Positions 1-6,728 of a DNA stretch of 46,939 nt are shown one piece after another. Under the pieces are notes generated by a model that made no database searches, was not told the origin of the DNA, and saw nothing but the letters and a program-made list of their open reading frames with translations. The stretch lies in assembly GCA_003131315.1 (NCBI GenBank), contig PKUV01000156.1, positions 1 through 46,939 of the forward strand, in the 5' to 3' direction. Origin of the DNA: Acidobacteriaceae bacterium. Its GTDB lineage: Bacteria > Acidobacteriota > Terriglobia > Terriglobales > Acidobacteriaceae. The position numbers and the translations under genes are program-made. Numbering within the stretch: the first letter of the stretch is position 1; each line of letters starts with the position of its first letter.

Positions 1-128
1 ACTACTGCGCTTTTGCATTTTTGGCGAGGGACAGCCGGGTCGCCGAGCGCCTCCTGCGTATGGACGGGAAGGCAAGCGGAACCGTCCAATGATTTGCTAT
101 CCTGATTGAAGTGGTTTCAACCCGGAGC

Positions 129-218
129 GGAGAGATGGCCGAGTGGCTGAAGGCGCGCGCCTCGAAAGCGTGTATACCTTTACGGGTATCGGGGGTTCGA
201 ATCCCTCTCTCTCCGCCA
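129..218 (+). tRNA. tRNA-Ser (anticodon CGA)
   Basis: A full class II cloverleaf can be drawn. The acceptor strand GGAGAGA (129-135) pairs with TCTCTCC before the discriminator G and an encoded CCA ending at 218. The anticodon loop is CTCGAAA on a CGCGC/GCGTG stem, giving anticodon CGA for UCG codons. A long variable arm (ATACC...GGTAT) and a GGTTCGAATC T arm follow. All are serine-tRNA features. A damaged relative lies about 110 bp downstream. Confidence 0.96.
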
Positions 219-330
219 TTACGAACTGTTGGTCTCTGGGACCGGATTTTGGGTGTGCGGTGGAGTGTTTTTCTTGGAATTTTGCACCTTTCTGCACCCT
301 CAGTCGAGACTAAGTGATTGATTTTAATGC

Positions 331-412
331 GGAAAAGGAGTTGAAACGATCCGCCTCGAAAGCGGACATACCTTAACGGGTATCGTGGGTTCAAATCCCA
401 CCCTCTCCGCCA
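331..412 (+). pseudogene. tRNA-Ser(CGA) pseudogene, D arm deleted
   Basis: The 3' two thirds is a good tRNA-Ser: anticodon stem TCCGC/GCGGA around CTCGAAA, long variable arm, GGTTCAAATCC T arm, and CCTCTCCGCCA ending at 412. The 5' part is decayed. GGAAAAG replaces the expected acceptor strand GGAGAGG, and the D arm lacks about 8 nt, so no D stem can form. From the anticodon loop to CCA it is about 85 % identical to the tRNA at 129-218. It is either a decayed gene duplicate or a 3'-end fragment left by an integration event. Confidence 0.75.
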
Positions 413-484
413 CTTAACTGATTCTCCTTCCCTTAAATTCATGGTGTCTGTGACCCTGAGAACCCTGCCTGCCTAGACGCCACC

Positions 485-530
485 ATGTATGTACATATGT
501 ATTGACACGTGCAAACCAGAGGGATATAGT
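485..530 (+). promoter_or_regulatory. brnTA promoter with putative operator
   Basis: TTGACA (502-507) and TATAGT (525-530) are separated by 17 nt, a near-consensus sigma-70 promoter 20 nt before brnT. Overlapping its upstream side is a perfect 10-bp palindrome TATGTACATA (488-497), with ATGTAT repeated at 485 and 497. BrnA-type antitoxins are known to repress their own operon, so this palindrome is the likely binding site (inference). Confidence 0.75.
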
Positions 531-550
531 GTTCTTGCCGTGACCCAGCT

Positions 551-889
551 ATGCGATTTGAGTGGGACGAGAACAAGAATCGGCAAAATCATCGGAAACA
601 TGAGGTTCACTTTGCAACTGCCGCCCTTGTCTTCGACGATCCTTACGCCCTTACGCAACGCGACTACACTTTTGACGATGAAGAACGGTGTATAACGCTC
701 GGAGCCGTGGGACGCGGTTCGATTTTGCTGGTTGTCCCTACTTTTGGTGCGGAAAAGGGTGAGGAAGTCATTCGCATCATCTCAGCTCGCGGTGCCAAAT
801 CGCACGAAAGGAGAGCCTATGAGGAAGCTCACAAAGCAGCAGCAGCGAGACATCCAAGCCATCGCCGCAAGAAAAGACGAGAACATTGA
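551..889 (+). CDS. brnT: BrnT-family toxin (type II TA, DUF497)
   Basis: The N-terminal FEWDENKNRQNHRKHEVHF and the ISARGAKSHERRAYEE segment near residue 90 are the BrnT signature. BrnT is a RelE-fold ribonuclease that blocks translation and is neutralised by BrnA. The protein is 112 aa; typical BrnT ends just after the HERR.YEE stretch. The last 20 residues (basic, HPSHRRKKRREH) are read through the start of brnA, giving a 71-nt overlap. It lies directly downstream of a strong promoter and a palindromic operator candidate. Whether the basic tail matters for function is unknown. Confidence 0.9.
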   Translation: MRFEWDENKNRQNHRKHEVHFATAALVFDDPYALTQRDYTFDDEERCITLGAVGRGSILLVVPTFGAEKGEEVIRIISARGAKSHERRAYEEAHKAAAARHPSHRRKKRREH

Positions 890-1142
890 TTTTTCGGACG
901 CTCCCCCAGTTCTCGACTGGAGCGGAGCCGAAATCGGCAAGTTCTACAGGCCGGTGAAGAAGCCCGTCACGATGCGTCTGGATTCTGATGTAATCGCATG
1001 GCTCAAAGCCGATGGCCGCGGCTATCAGACCAAGGCGAATTGGCTCCTGCGACATGCAATGCTTCACTACACCAGAGGCGATCGCGATGTCGTTCAGCAG
1101 CCCGGCAAGGCTAGACATCAAAAAAGGTACTCTCGCCCGTGA
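819..1142 (+). CDS. brnA: BrnA-family antitoxin
   Basis: I chose the ATG at 819 because an AAAGGAGAG ribosome site sits at 807-813 and the resulting 107-aa protein fits the family. The C-terminal half carries the ribbon-helix-helix block KKPVTMRLDSDVIAWLKADG followed by YQTKANWLLRHAM, typical of BrnA. BrnA binds and masks BrnT and acts as a DNA-binding autorepressor. The gene starts inside brnT, so synthesis is probably coupled. An earlier in-frame start at 732 lies deep in brnT and lacks support. Confidence 0.9.
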   Translation: MRKLTKQQQRDIQAIAARKDENIDFSDAPPVLDWSGAEIGKFYRPVKKPVTMRLDSDVIAWLKADGRGYQTKANWLLRHAMLHYTRGDRDVVQQPGKARHQKRYSRP

Positions 1143-1444
1143 GCGGTCCCCTCCAAACCCCGTTTGATACTGTCGAGAATGCCCACCAATACGTGCGGCT
1201 TTTGGTCGAGGCCATCGCCGAAGCCAAAAACGAGATCGCAGCCGACCTCGGTGCGGCCGCGCAGGCCAAGTCAGAACGCCGGGTACAGGCTCTGCGAATC
1301 GTGCAATTCAAATTAGATAAGCTGGAACAACACCTGAAGACTAGCGGTCGGCTGCTCAACGACCTGCGCACCTTGCGCCGGCTTCTGTTGGACGAACGGC
1401 CCGAACCCACCACGGCCAGCCCCGACCAGAATTCTGAGGAATAG
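1139..1444 (+). CDS. Small coiled-coil protein coupled to brnA
   Basis: This 101-aa protein starts with GTG at 1139, and GTGA overlaps the brnA stop, so it is probably translationally coupled. It is rich in Ala, Glu, Arg and Leu with heptad-like spacing (residues 20-85), and has a low-complexity acidic C-terminus. No domain, signal peptide or membrane segment is recognised. The coupling suggests it is co-expressed with the toxin-antitoxin pair, but no function can be assigned. It could also be an unrelated gene that uses the same promoter. Confidence 0.65.
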   Translation: MSGPLQTPFDTVENAHQYVRLLVEAIAEAKNEIAADLGAAAQAKSERRVQALRIVQFKLDKLEQHLKTSGRLLNDLRTLRRLLLDERPEPTTASPDQNSEE

Positions 1445-1482
1445 ATTTCGACCGCTGTTCGAGCGGGGTCACACGTTCCGGT

Positions 1483-2022
1483 TCACGCTCTCAATTTTTC
1501 GGCAAACTTTTTTTCCAACTTCGCCAGCTTCGGCGAGATCACGAACATGCAATAAGGCTGGCGTGAATTTTCGTTGTAGTAGTTCTGATGGTAGTTTTCA
1601 GCCACGTGAAATTCCTCGGCCGGCTCGACCGCGGTCACGATCGGTTCAGAGAATGCCTCGGCTGCCGTCAACTCCGCAATGGTATTCTCCGCGATCCTCT
1701 GCTGTTCGTCGTCGTTGTAGAAAATCACCGAACGATACTGCTCGCCAGCGTCATCTCCCTGCCGATTGAGCGTGGTCGGATCGTGCACCGCGAAGAATAC
1801 CTCCAGCAGTTCGCGATAGTTGATTTGGTCGGGATCGAAAGTGACGCGCACCACTTCCACATGCCCGGTGTCTCCGTTGCACACCTGGCGATAATTCGCC
1901 TGGCCGGCGCGTCCGCCCATGTAACCGGACTCGACGTGGGTTACGCCGGTCAGACGTTGAAAAACGGCTTCAATACACCAGAAGCATCCGCCGCCGAAGA
2001 CCGCTGTTTGCTCTTTTGCCAT
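1483..2022 (-). CDS. msrA: Peptide-methionine (S)-S-oxide reductase MsrA
   Basis: The GCFWC motif at residues 12-16 contains the catalytic Cys13. The family blocks VESGYMGG, GHVEVVRVTFDP and FFAVHDPTTLNRQGDD all follow. MsrA reduces methionine-S-sulfoxide in proteins in the cytosol, recycling through thioredoxin. The 179-aa length is normal. A second cysteine near residue 158 (PYCMF) probably acts in resolving the disulfide. No MsrB is seen nearby. The gene stands alone, followed on its strand by no close partner. Confidence 0.97.
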   Translation of the reverse strand: MAKEQTAVFGGGCFWCIEAVFQRLTGVTHVESGYMGGRAGQANYRQVCNGDTGHVEVVRVTFDPDQINYRELLEVFFAVHDPTTLNRQGDDAGEQYRSVIFYNDDEQQRIAENTIAELTAAEAFSEPIVTAVEPAEEFHVAENYHQNYYNENSRQPYCMFVISPKLAKLEKKFAEKLRA

Positions 2023-2073
2023 GATGATTGGATGTACCGGCGCGCCCGAAGTTTCGCAGTCATGTCAACAGAC

Positions 2074-2139
2074 GCTGTTAGCTGTTAGCTCTTAGCTGTT
2101 AGCTTTTGGCTAAAAGCCAAAAGCCAAAAGCCAAGAGCT
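2074..2139. repeat. GTTAGCT tandem repeat with 10-bp hairpin
   Basis: Short units (GTTAGCT, CTTAGCT) repeat in tandem and run into a perfect hairpin, GCTTTTGGCT (2102-2111), AAA, AGCCAAAAGC (2115-2124), followed by more CCAAAAG units. It lies just past the mqnE stop. A related TTAGCTCTTAGC stretch occurs at 7961-7998. It may help end the mqnE transcript (inference). Confidence 0.7.
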
Positions 2140-2145
2140 TTGCCC

Positions 2146-3276
2146 TTACACTGACACAGTGAAGGAAGTCTCGGTCCGCGTAACTGGCCGGTAGAGCGTA
2201 TCGCGCTCGATCGGTTCGCGTCCGGCTTCCGTGATCAAGCGCACCAGATCGTGCCGCCGCAAACCCTGGGGAGTGGTCGCTCCCGCATCGTGGTAAATCT
2301 TTTCCTCAACGACAGTGCCGTCAATATCGTCGGCTCCGAAGCGGAGGGAGATCTGCGCGATCTTCGGCGTCATCATCTGCCAGTAGGACTTGATGTGCGG
2401 GAAGTTGTCGAGCACCAGGCGGCTGACGGCAATCTGCTTGATGTCGGTCATGCCGGTGGTCGTAAAAAGATGCTGCAGCGGCGTGTTTGCGGGGTGGAAG
2501 GCCAGCGGGATGAAAGTCTGGAAGCCGCCGGTCTCATCCTGCAGGGCGCGCAGTTTGAGCAGGTGGTCAACGCGGTCCTCGTCGTTTTCGATGTGGCCGT
2601 AGAGCATGGTGGCGTTCGATTTCAGCCCGATCTGGTGCGCAAGGCGCGCGGTATCGAGCCATTGATCGCCGTCAATCTTGTGATCGCAAATAATGTGCCG
2701 CACGCGGTCGGCAAAAATTTCGGCGCCGCCGCCAGGCAGCGAGTCCACGCCCGCTTCTTTCATTTTTTCCAGCGTCTCGCGGATGGTCAGCTTCGACCGC
2801 TTCGCCAGGTACGCGACTTCCACCATGGTAAAGGCCTTCATGTGGACTTGCGGAAAACGCTCTTTCAACCCGGAAACGAGGTCGAGAAAATATTGGAATG
2901 GCAAATCGGGATGCAGCCCGCCGACAATGTGAAACTCAGTGACCGCTTCGGTGTAGCCGGAAGCGGCCGTCTGGAAGGCTTCTTCAAGCGCCATGGTGTA
3001 GGCGCCAGGAGTGTCTTTCTTGCGGCCAAAGGCGCACAAACGACAGGCGGCCACGCAGACATTCGTCGGATTGATATGGCGGTTGACGTTGAAGTACGCC
3101 TTGTCGCCATGCATCCGCTCACGGACCCAGTTGGCCAGCCAACCGACAGCAAGGATGTCACCGGTCCCATAAAGGACAAGCGCATCGGCCTCGTTCAGGC
3201 GTTCGCCCGCAAGCACTTTGTCTTTGATCGGAACGAGGCGCGGATCGTCGGTCTGGAATGGGTGCGAAGCAGGCAT
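2146..3276 (-). CDS. mqnE: Aminofutalosine synthase MqnE (radical SAM)
   Basis: The 376-aa protein has the radical-SAM cluster motif C74-VAA-C78-RL-C81 preceded by YFNVNRHINPTNVC, a hallmark of MqnE. MqnE joins 3-((1-carboxyvinyl)oxy)benzoate to S-adenosylmethionine to form aminofutalosine, the second step of the futalosine menaquinone route. The sister enzyme MqnC has a different lead-in to its cluster, so MqnE is preferred. A UbiA-type prenyltransferase that could serve the same pathway is encoded 1.7 kb away. No strong Shine-Dalgarno is visible before the chosen ATG. Confidence 0.93.
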   Translation of the reverse strand: MPASHPFQTDDPRLVPIKDKVLAGERLNEADALVLYGTGDILAVGWLANWVRERMHGDKAYFNVNRHINPTNVCVAACRLCAFGRKKDTPGAYTMALEEAFQTAASGYTEAVTEFHIVGGLHPDLPFQYFLDLVSGLKERFPQVHMKAFTMVEVAYLAKRSKLTIRETLEKMKEAGVDSLPGGGAEIFADRVRHIICDHKIDGDQWLDTARLAHQIGLKSNATMLYGHIENDEDRVDHLLKLRALQDETGGFQTFIPLAFHPANTPLQHLFTTTGMTDIKQIAVSRLVLDNFPHIKSYWQMMTPKIAQISLRFGADDIDGTVVEEKIYHDAGATTPQGLRRHDLVRLITEAGREPIERDTLYRPVTRTETSFTVSV

Positions 3277-3599
3277 TGCTATTGATGATACCGCAGGAAG
3301 TGATGTAAATCACAGTGGTCTTGGACACTTGGGCGCGTCTTCGGTCATTGTCGACCTTGTTGAAATTTCGGCTGGGCTTCGGCGGGCACATTCGGCGCGT
3401 CTCGGCTCCTGAGGTTGGGTGCCATCCTCGCTCGCCGGCGCTGGGTCGGACGGGTGAGGATGGCTCGCGGAACGAGTGCGGCTCTCGCTTATGAATTGTC
3501 CAGCATTATAGCTCTGGGGTTCTCGGCTGGCGGTGATCCTTTGCCGGGGGAATAGGATCGGGAAACGGCCGTTTTTCTATGCCGCTCTGGGCGCGGGTT
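3277..3599. other. Intergenic region without a gene
   Basis: No credible coding sequence is seen. It holds an inverted repeat GCCATCCTC (3421-3429) / GAGGATGGC (3456-3464) with a 26-nt loop, and a short AAACGGCCGTTT palindrome near 3566. Both lie downstream of the protease gene and upstream of mqnE on the minus strand. Confidence 0.6.
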
Positions 3600-4400
3600 T
3601 CAGGGTTTCCCGGTTGACGCGTCGATCGCATCCAGGACGTGTCGGATGCTGTAGCCGATCATGACTCCGGAGTTAACTAGGTCGCGCGAGTCGATGGCGT
3701 GGCCTTGAAGCAATACCTGGCTGGCTTCGGGCAGGTAGCCGCTGACTACAGCAACGATCTGCCATTTTTTCTTGGTCGCGTCGAAGGCAACGATCGGTCC
3801 CCCTGAGAAGCCTTTATTGTTGAATGCATCGAAGTAGAGGAGATTTGCGTCCTTGTCAATCCAGTCGCTGGCGGAGAGGATGCCTCTCTTAACCATTGGG
3901 AGGTGCTGCCCGGTCTTCGCGAGCGTGGTGTGGAGGCCCACCTCCCGTCCGAAATTCGGGAAGCCGAAAAAGAATACGGCCGACCCGATCGCCTGAGCGG
4001 GTGGCGAGAGCTCGACGGCTGGGTCGAGGGATAGCTTCTCCGGCTTTTCGAAACGGAGAGCTACCGCATCAACTTCGCTGTTTTTGCAGTTCAGAATATC
4101 CGCCCTGAGGTCCGTCCACTGGAAATCCTCAAACAGCTGGATGGTGGCGTCCTTACTCGGCAGGTTCTTCACGAGGTGCTTAGCGGTGACGAGATACTGC
4201 CGTTCTTTGTAGTCAATCACGAAGGCTGTCCCGTATTCCTGCCCCACCCTAACGGGCACGGTGCGGAGGAACATGTACGGCGGCGGCAGGGTTGGATCCT
4301 CTGCAGCTGCTGGTTGTTGCCCGTAGGTCGGTGCTGCAAGGGCGATGGCGATGGTAAGGAGGGATACGAATTTGCCGTGCCAGCTGGTGAAGATTTCCAT
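3600..4400 (-). CDS. Secreted trypsin-like serine protease
   Basis: Starting at 4400 gives a clean signal peptide (basic start, then SLLTIAIALAAPTYGQ) and a 266-aa protein; the in-frame extension upstream lacks such support. The trypsin fold triad is visible: His75 in VTAKHLV, Asp111 in SEVDAVAL and Ser199 in FSGGP. The protein should act in the periplasm or outside. It lacks a PDZ domain, so it is not a standard DegP/HtrA, and it has no membrane anchor after the signal. Substrate is unknown. It is not in an operon with either neighbour. Confidence 0.85.
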   Translation of the reverse strand: MEIFTSWHGKFVSLLTIAIALAAPTYGQQPAAAEDPTLPPPYMFLRTVPVRVGQEYGTAFVIDYKERQYLVTAKHLVKNLPSKDATIQLFEDFQWTDLRADILNCKNSEVDAVALRFEKPEKLSLDPAVELSPPAQAIGSAVFFFGFPNFGREVGLHTTLAKTGQHLPMVKRGILSASDWIDKDANLLYFDAFNNKGFSGGPIVAFDATKKKWQIVAVVSGYLPEASQVLLQGHAIDSRDLVNSGVMIGYSIRHVLDAIDASTGKP

Positions 4401-4714
4401 GGTGTCCGAAATTGTAGTGCTGCCTCGCGTTTCTCGCCACACCGGCGGGTGGGCCACTTAACCGGGAAGTATAACGCGGGTCTGTCTTCTAACATTGACC
4501 GAATAACTTTGGGTGCGCTACTTCTCGCGGCGGGTGGCCGACCCTTTGAACGATATTCACCCGCGCCACCACAACTGAGGGCCCCATCCTTGCGTTCTTT
4601 GGAAGGGTGGGCAGCGATGCCGCCGACACACTGGCAGTAAAGTTGAAAATGTCATTTTATGCTATTTCTTGACATTCTCTGAGAGCCGACGCATCGTACC
4701 CGTAGGAGCCTACG
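4401..4714. other. Intergenic region with inverted repeat before parD
   Basis: No gene is credible here. AATGTCA (4648-4654) and TGACATT (4670-4676) form an inverted repeat about 40 nt before the parD-like start and could be an autoregulatory operator (inference). A TTGACA at 4669 has no good -10 partner at the right distance. Confidence 0.5.
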
Positions 4715-4966
4715 GTGAACATTTCTCTAACACCAGAACTGGAACAGATGGTGGACGACAAGGTAAAGAGCGGACGCTACGCCTCCGCCTCGGAAGTAAT
4801 CCGTGAAGGCCTGCGGCTTCTGGAAGAGCAGGAGCAACTCAAACGGCAGCGGCTTTCAGAAGTGCGCCGGAAGATCGACCGCGGGATCGAGCAATTGGAT
4901 CGCGGCCTCGGTATTCCAGGGCCCGAGGCCAGAGCGCGACTGCGGCAGCGGAGAAGCGCAAAGTAG
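4715..4966 (+). CDS. ParD-like antitoxin, no partner toxin
   Basis: The GTG at 4715 has a TAGGAG ribosome site. The 83-aa product opens with a ribbon-helix-helix segment (NISLTPELEQMVDDKVKSG, then RYASASEVIREGLRLLEEQE), followed by a charged helix, as in ParD/CopG-like antitoxins. Such proteins bind operator DNA and a ParE toxin. No toxin follows: the next gene is on the opposite strand 30 nt downstream. It may be an orphan repressor, an antidote to a toxin elsewhere, or a remnant. Confidence 0.85.
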   Translation: MNISLTPELEQMVDDKVKSGRYASASEVIREGLRLLEEQEQLKRQRLSEVRRKIDRGIEQLDRGLGIPGPEARARLRQRRSAK

Positions 4967-4996
4967 CGGCCTGCGTAAGAGACCATTTCCACCAGG

Positions 4997-5860
4997 CTAA
5001 TGCCTCAGCAGCAAATCTCCTGCGACAAAGAAAAAGAACACCACCGAAATCACGCCGTTCATGGTGAAAAAGGCGGCGTTCAGCTTGCTCAAGTCGTCGT
5101 GACGGACCAGCGTGTGCTCGTAGAGCAAAAGCGCAGCCACGGCAATCACTCCCACCACTGCGAGCTTACCTAATCCGAAAGTTACGATCAGCGCGACCAG
5201 AAGGCCGAGCATCAGGATGTGAAACAAGCGGGCGATAACGAGCGCATTCCTGATTCCGAGATGCCGCGGCACGGAGTGCAAATCATGACTCCGGTCGTAG
5301 TCGTGATCCTGACAGGCGTAGATCACGTCGAATCCGCCGACCCAGAACGTCACCGCGGCGGTGAGCAACAGTATCCGCGGATCGAGCGATCCACGAACCG
5401 CGATCCAGGCGGCGGCGGGGGCAATACCGAGGGCAAATCCGAGAAACAGATGCGACCAGCGCGTGAATCGCTTGGCGTAGGAATATAAAAGAATTACCGC
5501 CAGCGCCACCGGCGAAAGCATCAGCGTCAAGCGGTTCAACTGGGAAGCGGCAAGAACAAAAATTCCGCACGAGACCAGAACGAACGCACTCACAAACGCC
5601 GGCGTCAACAGGCCGACCGGCAGAGCGCGAGTTGCAGTGCGGGGATTGGCTGCGTCAATCGAGGCGTCGGCCAGGCGATTGAAGGCCATCGCGGCGGAAC
5701 GCGCCGAGACCATGGCGACGACGATCCACCCCAGTTGCCGCCACGCCGGCAGACCTCCGGCGGCCAGCATGGCTCCGCAGAGCGCGAACGGGAGCGCGAA
5801 GATCGAGTGCTCCCACTTGATCATCTCCAGCGTGATCTTCAGATTTCGGAGGAGGCCCAC
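4997..5860 (-). CDS. mqnP: UbiA-family prenyltransferase, probable MqnP
   Basis: The protein has 287 aa and about 8 hydrophobic segments. It carries the two UbiA Asp motifs, NRLADASID at 61-69 followed by NPRTATRALPVG, and DHDYDRSHD at 185-193. These bind Mg-prenyl diphosphate. UbiA enzymes attach the isoprenoid tail to an aromatic acid at the membrane. With mqnE close by, the likely role is prenylation in the futalosine menaquinone pathway. By sequence alone a 4-hydroxybenzoate prenyltransferase (UbiA) cannot be excluded. Confidence 0.88.
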   Translation of the reverse strand: MGLLRNLKITLEMIKWEHSIFALPFALCGAMLAAGGLPAWRQLGWIVVAMVSARSAAMAFNRLADASIDAANPRTATRALPVGLLTPAFVSAFVLVSCGIFVLAASQLNRLTLMLSPVALAVILLYSYAKRFTRWSHLFLGFALGIAPAAAWIAVRGSLDPRILLLTAAVTFWVGGFDVIYACQDHDYDRSHDLHSVPRHLGIRNALVIARLFHILMLGLLVALIVTFGLGKLAVVGVIAVAALLLYEHTLVRHDDLSKLNAAFFTMNGVISVVFFFFVAGDLLLRH

Positions 5861-5883
5861 AAATTTAATTGTAAAGCAGCGGT

Positions 5884-5968
5884 CAGTGAATAGTGGTCGG
5901 TGGTCAGTGGTCAGTTAGCGAAGCGTTGATAGATGCGAGTTCACGAGCAACTGACCACTAGCCACTGT
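5884..5968. repeat. AGTGGTCAGTT inverted repeat
   Basis: AGTGGTCAGTT (5906-5916) and AACTGACCACT (5949-5959) are perfect complements, flanked by degenerate GTGGTCAGTG units. The element fills the gap between pcm and mqnP, and its right arm includes the pcm stop codon. Probably an interspersed palindromic repeat. Confidence 0.65.
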
Positions 5969-6620
5969 CCACTGCTCCCTCCACCAGCGGCACAAACCGG
6001 CAACCTTCGAGGATCTTTACCTCGGGCCGTCCGCTGACTTTGTAGATCAATTGCAATTCCTGAATGGAGGGCGGGCCGACCGGCACTATCATGCGTCCGC
6101 CATCGCGCAACTGAGCGAACAGAGCTGGCGGCATTTCGGGGGTTGCGGCAGAAACAAGAATGGCGTCGAACGGCGCGTACTCTGCCCAACCTTGGCCGCC
6201 ATCGCCGACTCTGATCTTCACGTTGCGATATTCCAACCGATGCAGCGTACTTTCCGCCGAGGCGGCCAGTTGCGCGTGGCGCTCCACCGAATACACTTCG
6301 GCGCAGAGCAGCGAAAGCAATGCCGTCACGTAGCCAGAACCGGTGCCGATTTCGAGGATGCGTTCATTGGCTTGAAGAGCGAGGTGCTTGAGCATCGCGG
6401 CCACGATGTAAGGCTGCGAGATGGTTTGGCCCTCGCCGATGGGCAGCGGGTGATCTTCGTAGGCGTCCTGCCGGAAAGACTCCGGGACAAACTCGTGCCG
6501 CGGCACTTTGCGCATGGCGTCAAGCACGCGAAGGTCGCGGATTCCGCGATCGGCAAGCTGCGTGCGAACCATTCTTTCGCGCTGCAGTTGCGGAGAATCG
6601 CGTTGGAAGGGGAAGCTCAT
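5958..6620 (-). CDS. pcm: Protein-L-isoaspartate O-methyltransferase
   Basis: The family motif GEGQTISQP (residues 62-70) and the SAM-binding loop ILEIGTGSGY (88-97) are present, with the closing RFVPLVEG typical of Pcm. The enzyme methylates L-isoaspartyl residues of damaged proteins so that they can be repaired. I use the ATG at 6620 (220 aa), close to family length. A TTG start at 6674 would add 18 residues with no counterpart. No strong ribosome site decides between them. Confidence 0.92.
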   Translation of the reverse strand: MSFPFQRDSPQLQRERMVRTQLADRGIRDLRVLDAMRKVPRHEFVPESFRQDAYEDHPLPIGEGQTISQPYIVAAMLKHLALQANERILEIGTGSGYVTALLSLLCAEVYSVERHAQLAASAESTLHRLEYRNVKIRVGDGGQGWAEYAPFDAILVSAATPEMPPALFAQLRDGGRMIVPVGPPSIQELQLIYKVSGRPEVKILEGCRFVPLVEGAVDSG

Positions 6621-6696
6621 GGCTTCTGTCTTGTGGCGCGGGTACCGTTCCTCTACTCCGTCGAACGCGGACAACCTGCCCGGCTTTCGCCCGGCT

Positions 6697-6718
6697 GGAC
6701 AGCCGAGGGCGGCTGTCC
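6697..6718. repeat. GGACAGCC palindrome
   Basis: GGACAGCC (6697-6704), a 6-nt spacer, then GGCTGTCC (6711-6718), followed by CTAC. A near copy with the same GGCTGTCCCTAC tail occurs at 11373-11397. It lies between pcm and the threonine synthase gene. Confidence 0.7.
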
Positions 6719-6728
6719 CTACACGATT

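Noticed and set aside
331-412. Functional second tRNA-Ser
   Set aside because: The D arm is deleted and the acceptor stem has two mismatches.
2-442. Minus-strand frame across the tRNA genes
   Set aside because: Overlaps tRNA-Ser and its pseudogene; this is a well-known artefact in which translated tRNA-Ser gives GGERGIRTP-like peptides.
2074-2139. CRISPR-like array
   Set aside because: Units of about 7 nt without spacers; simple tandem repeat and hairpin.
2251-3285. A 344-codon plus-strand frame opposite mqnE
   Set aside because: mqnE has the full radical-SAM motif; the antisense product shows no family features.
4176-4640. 154-codon plus-strand frame upstream of parD
   Set aside because: Antisense to the protease signal region, without a ribosome site or domain.
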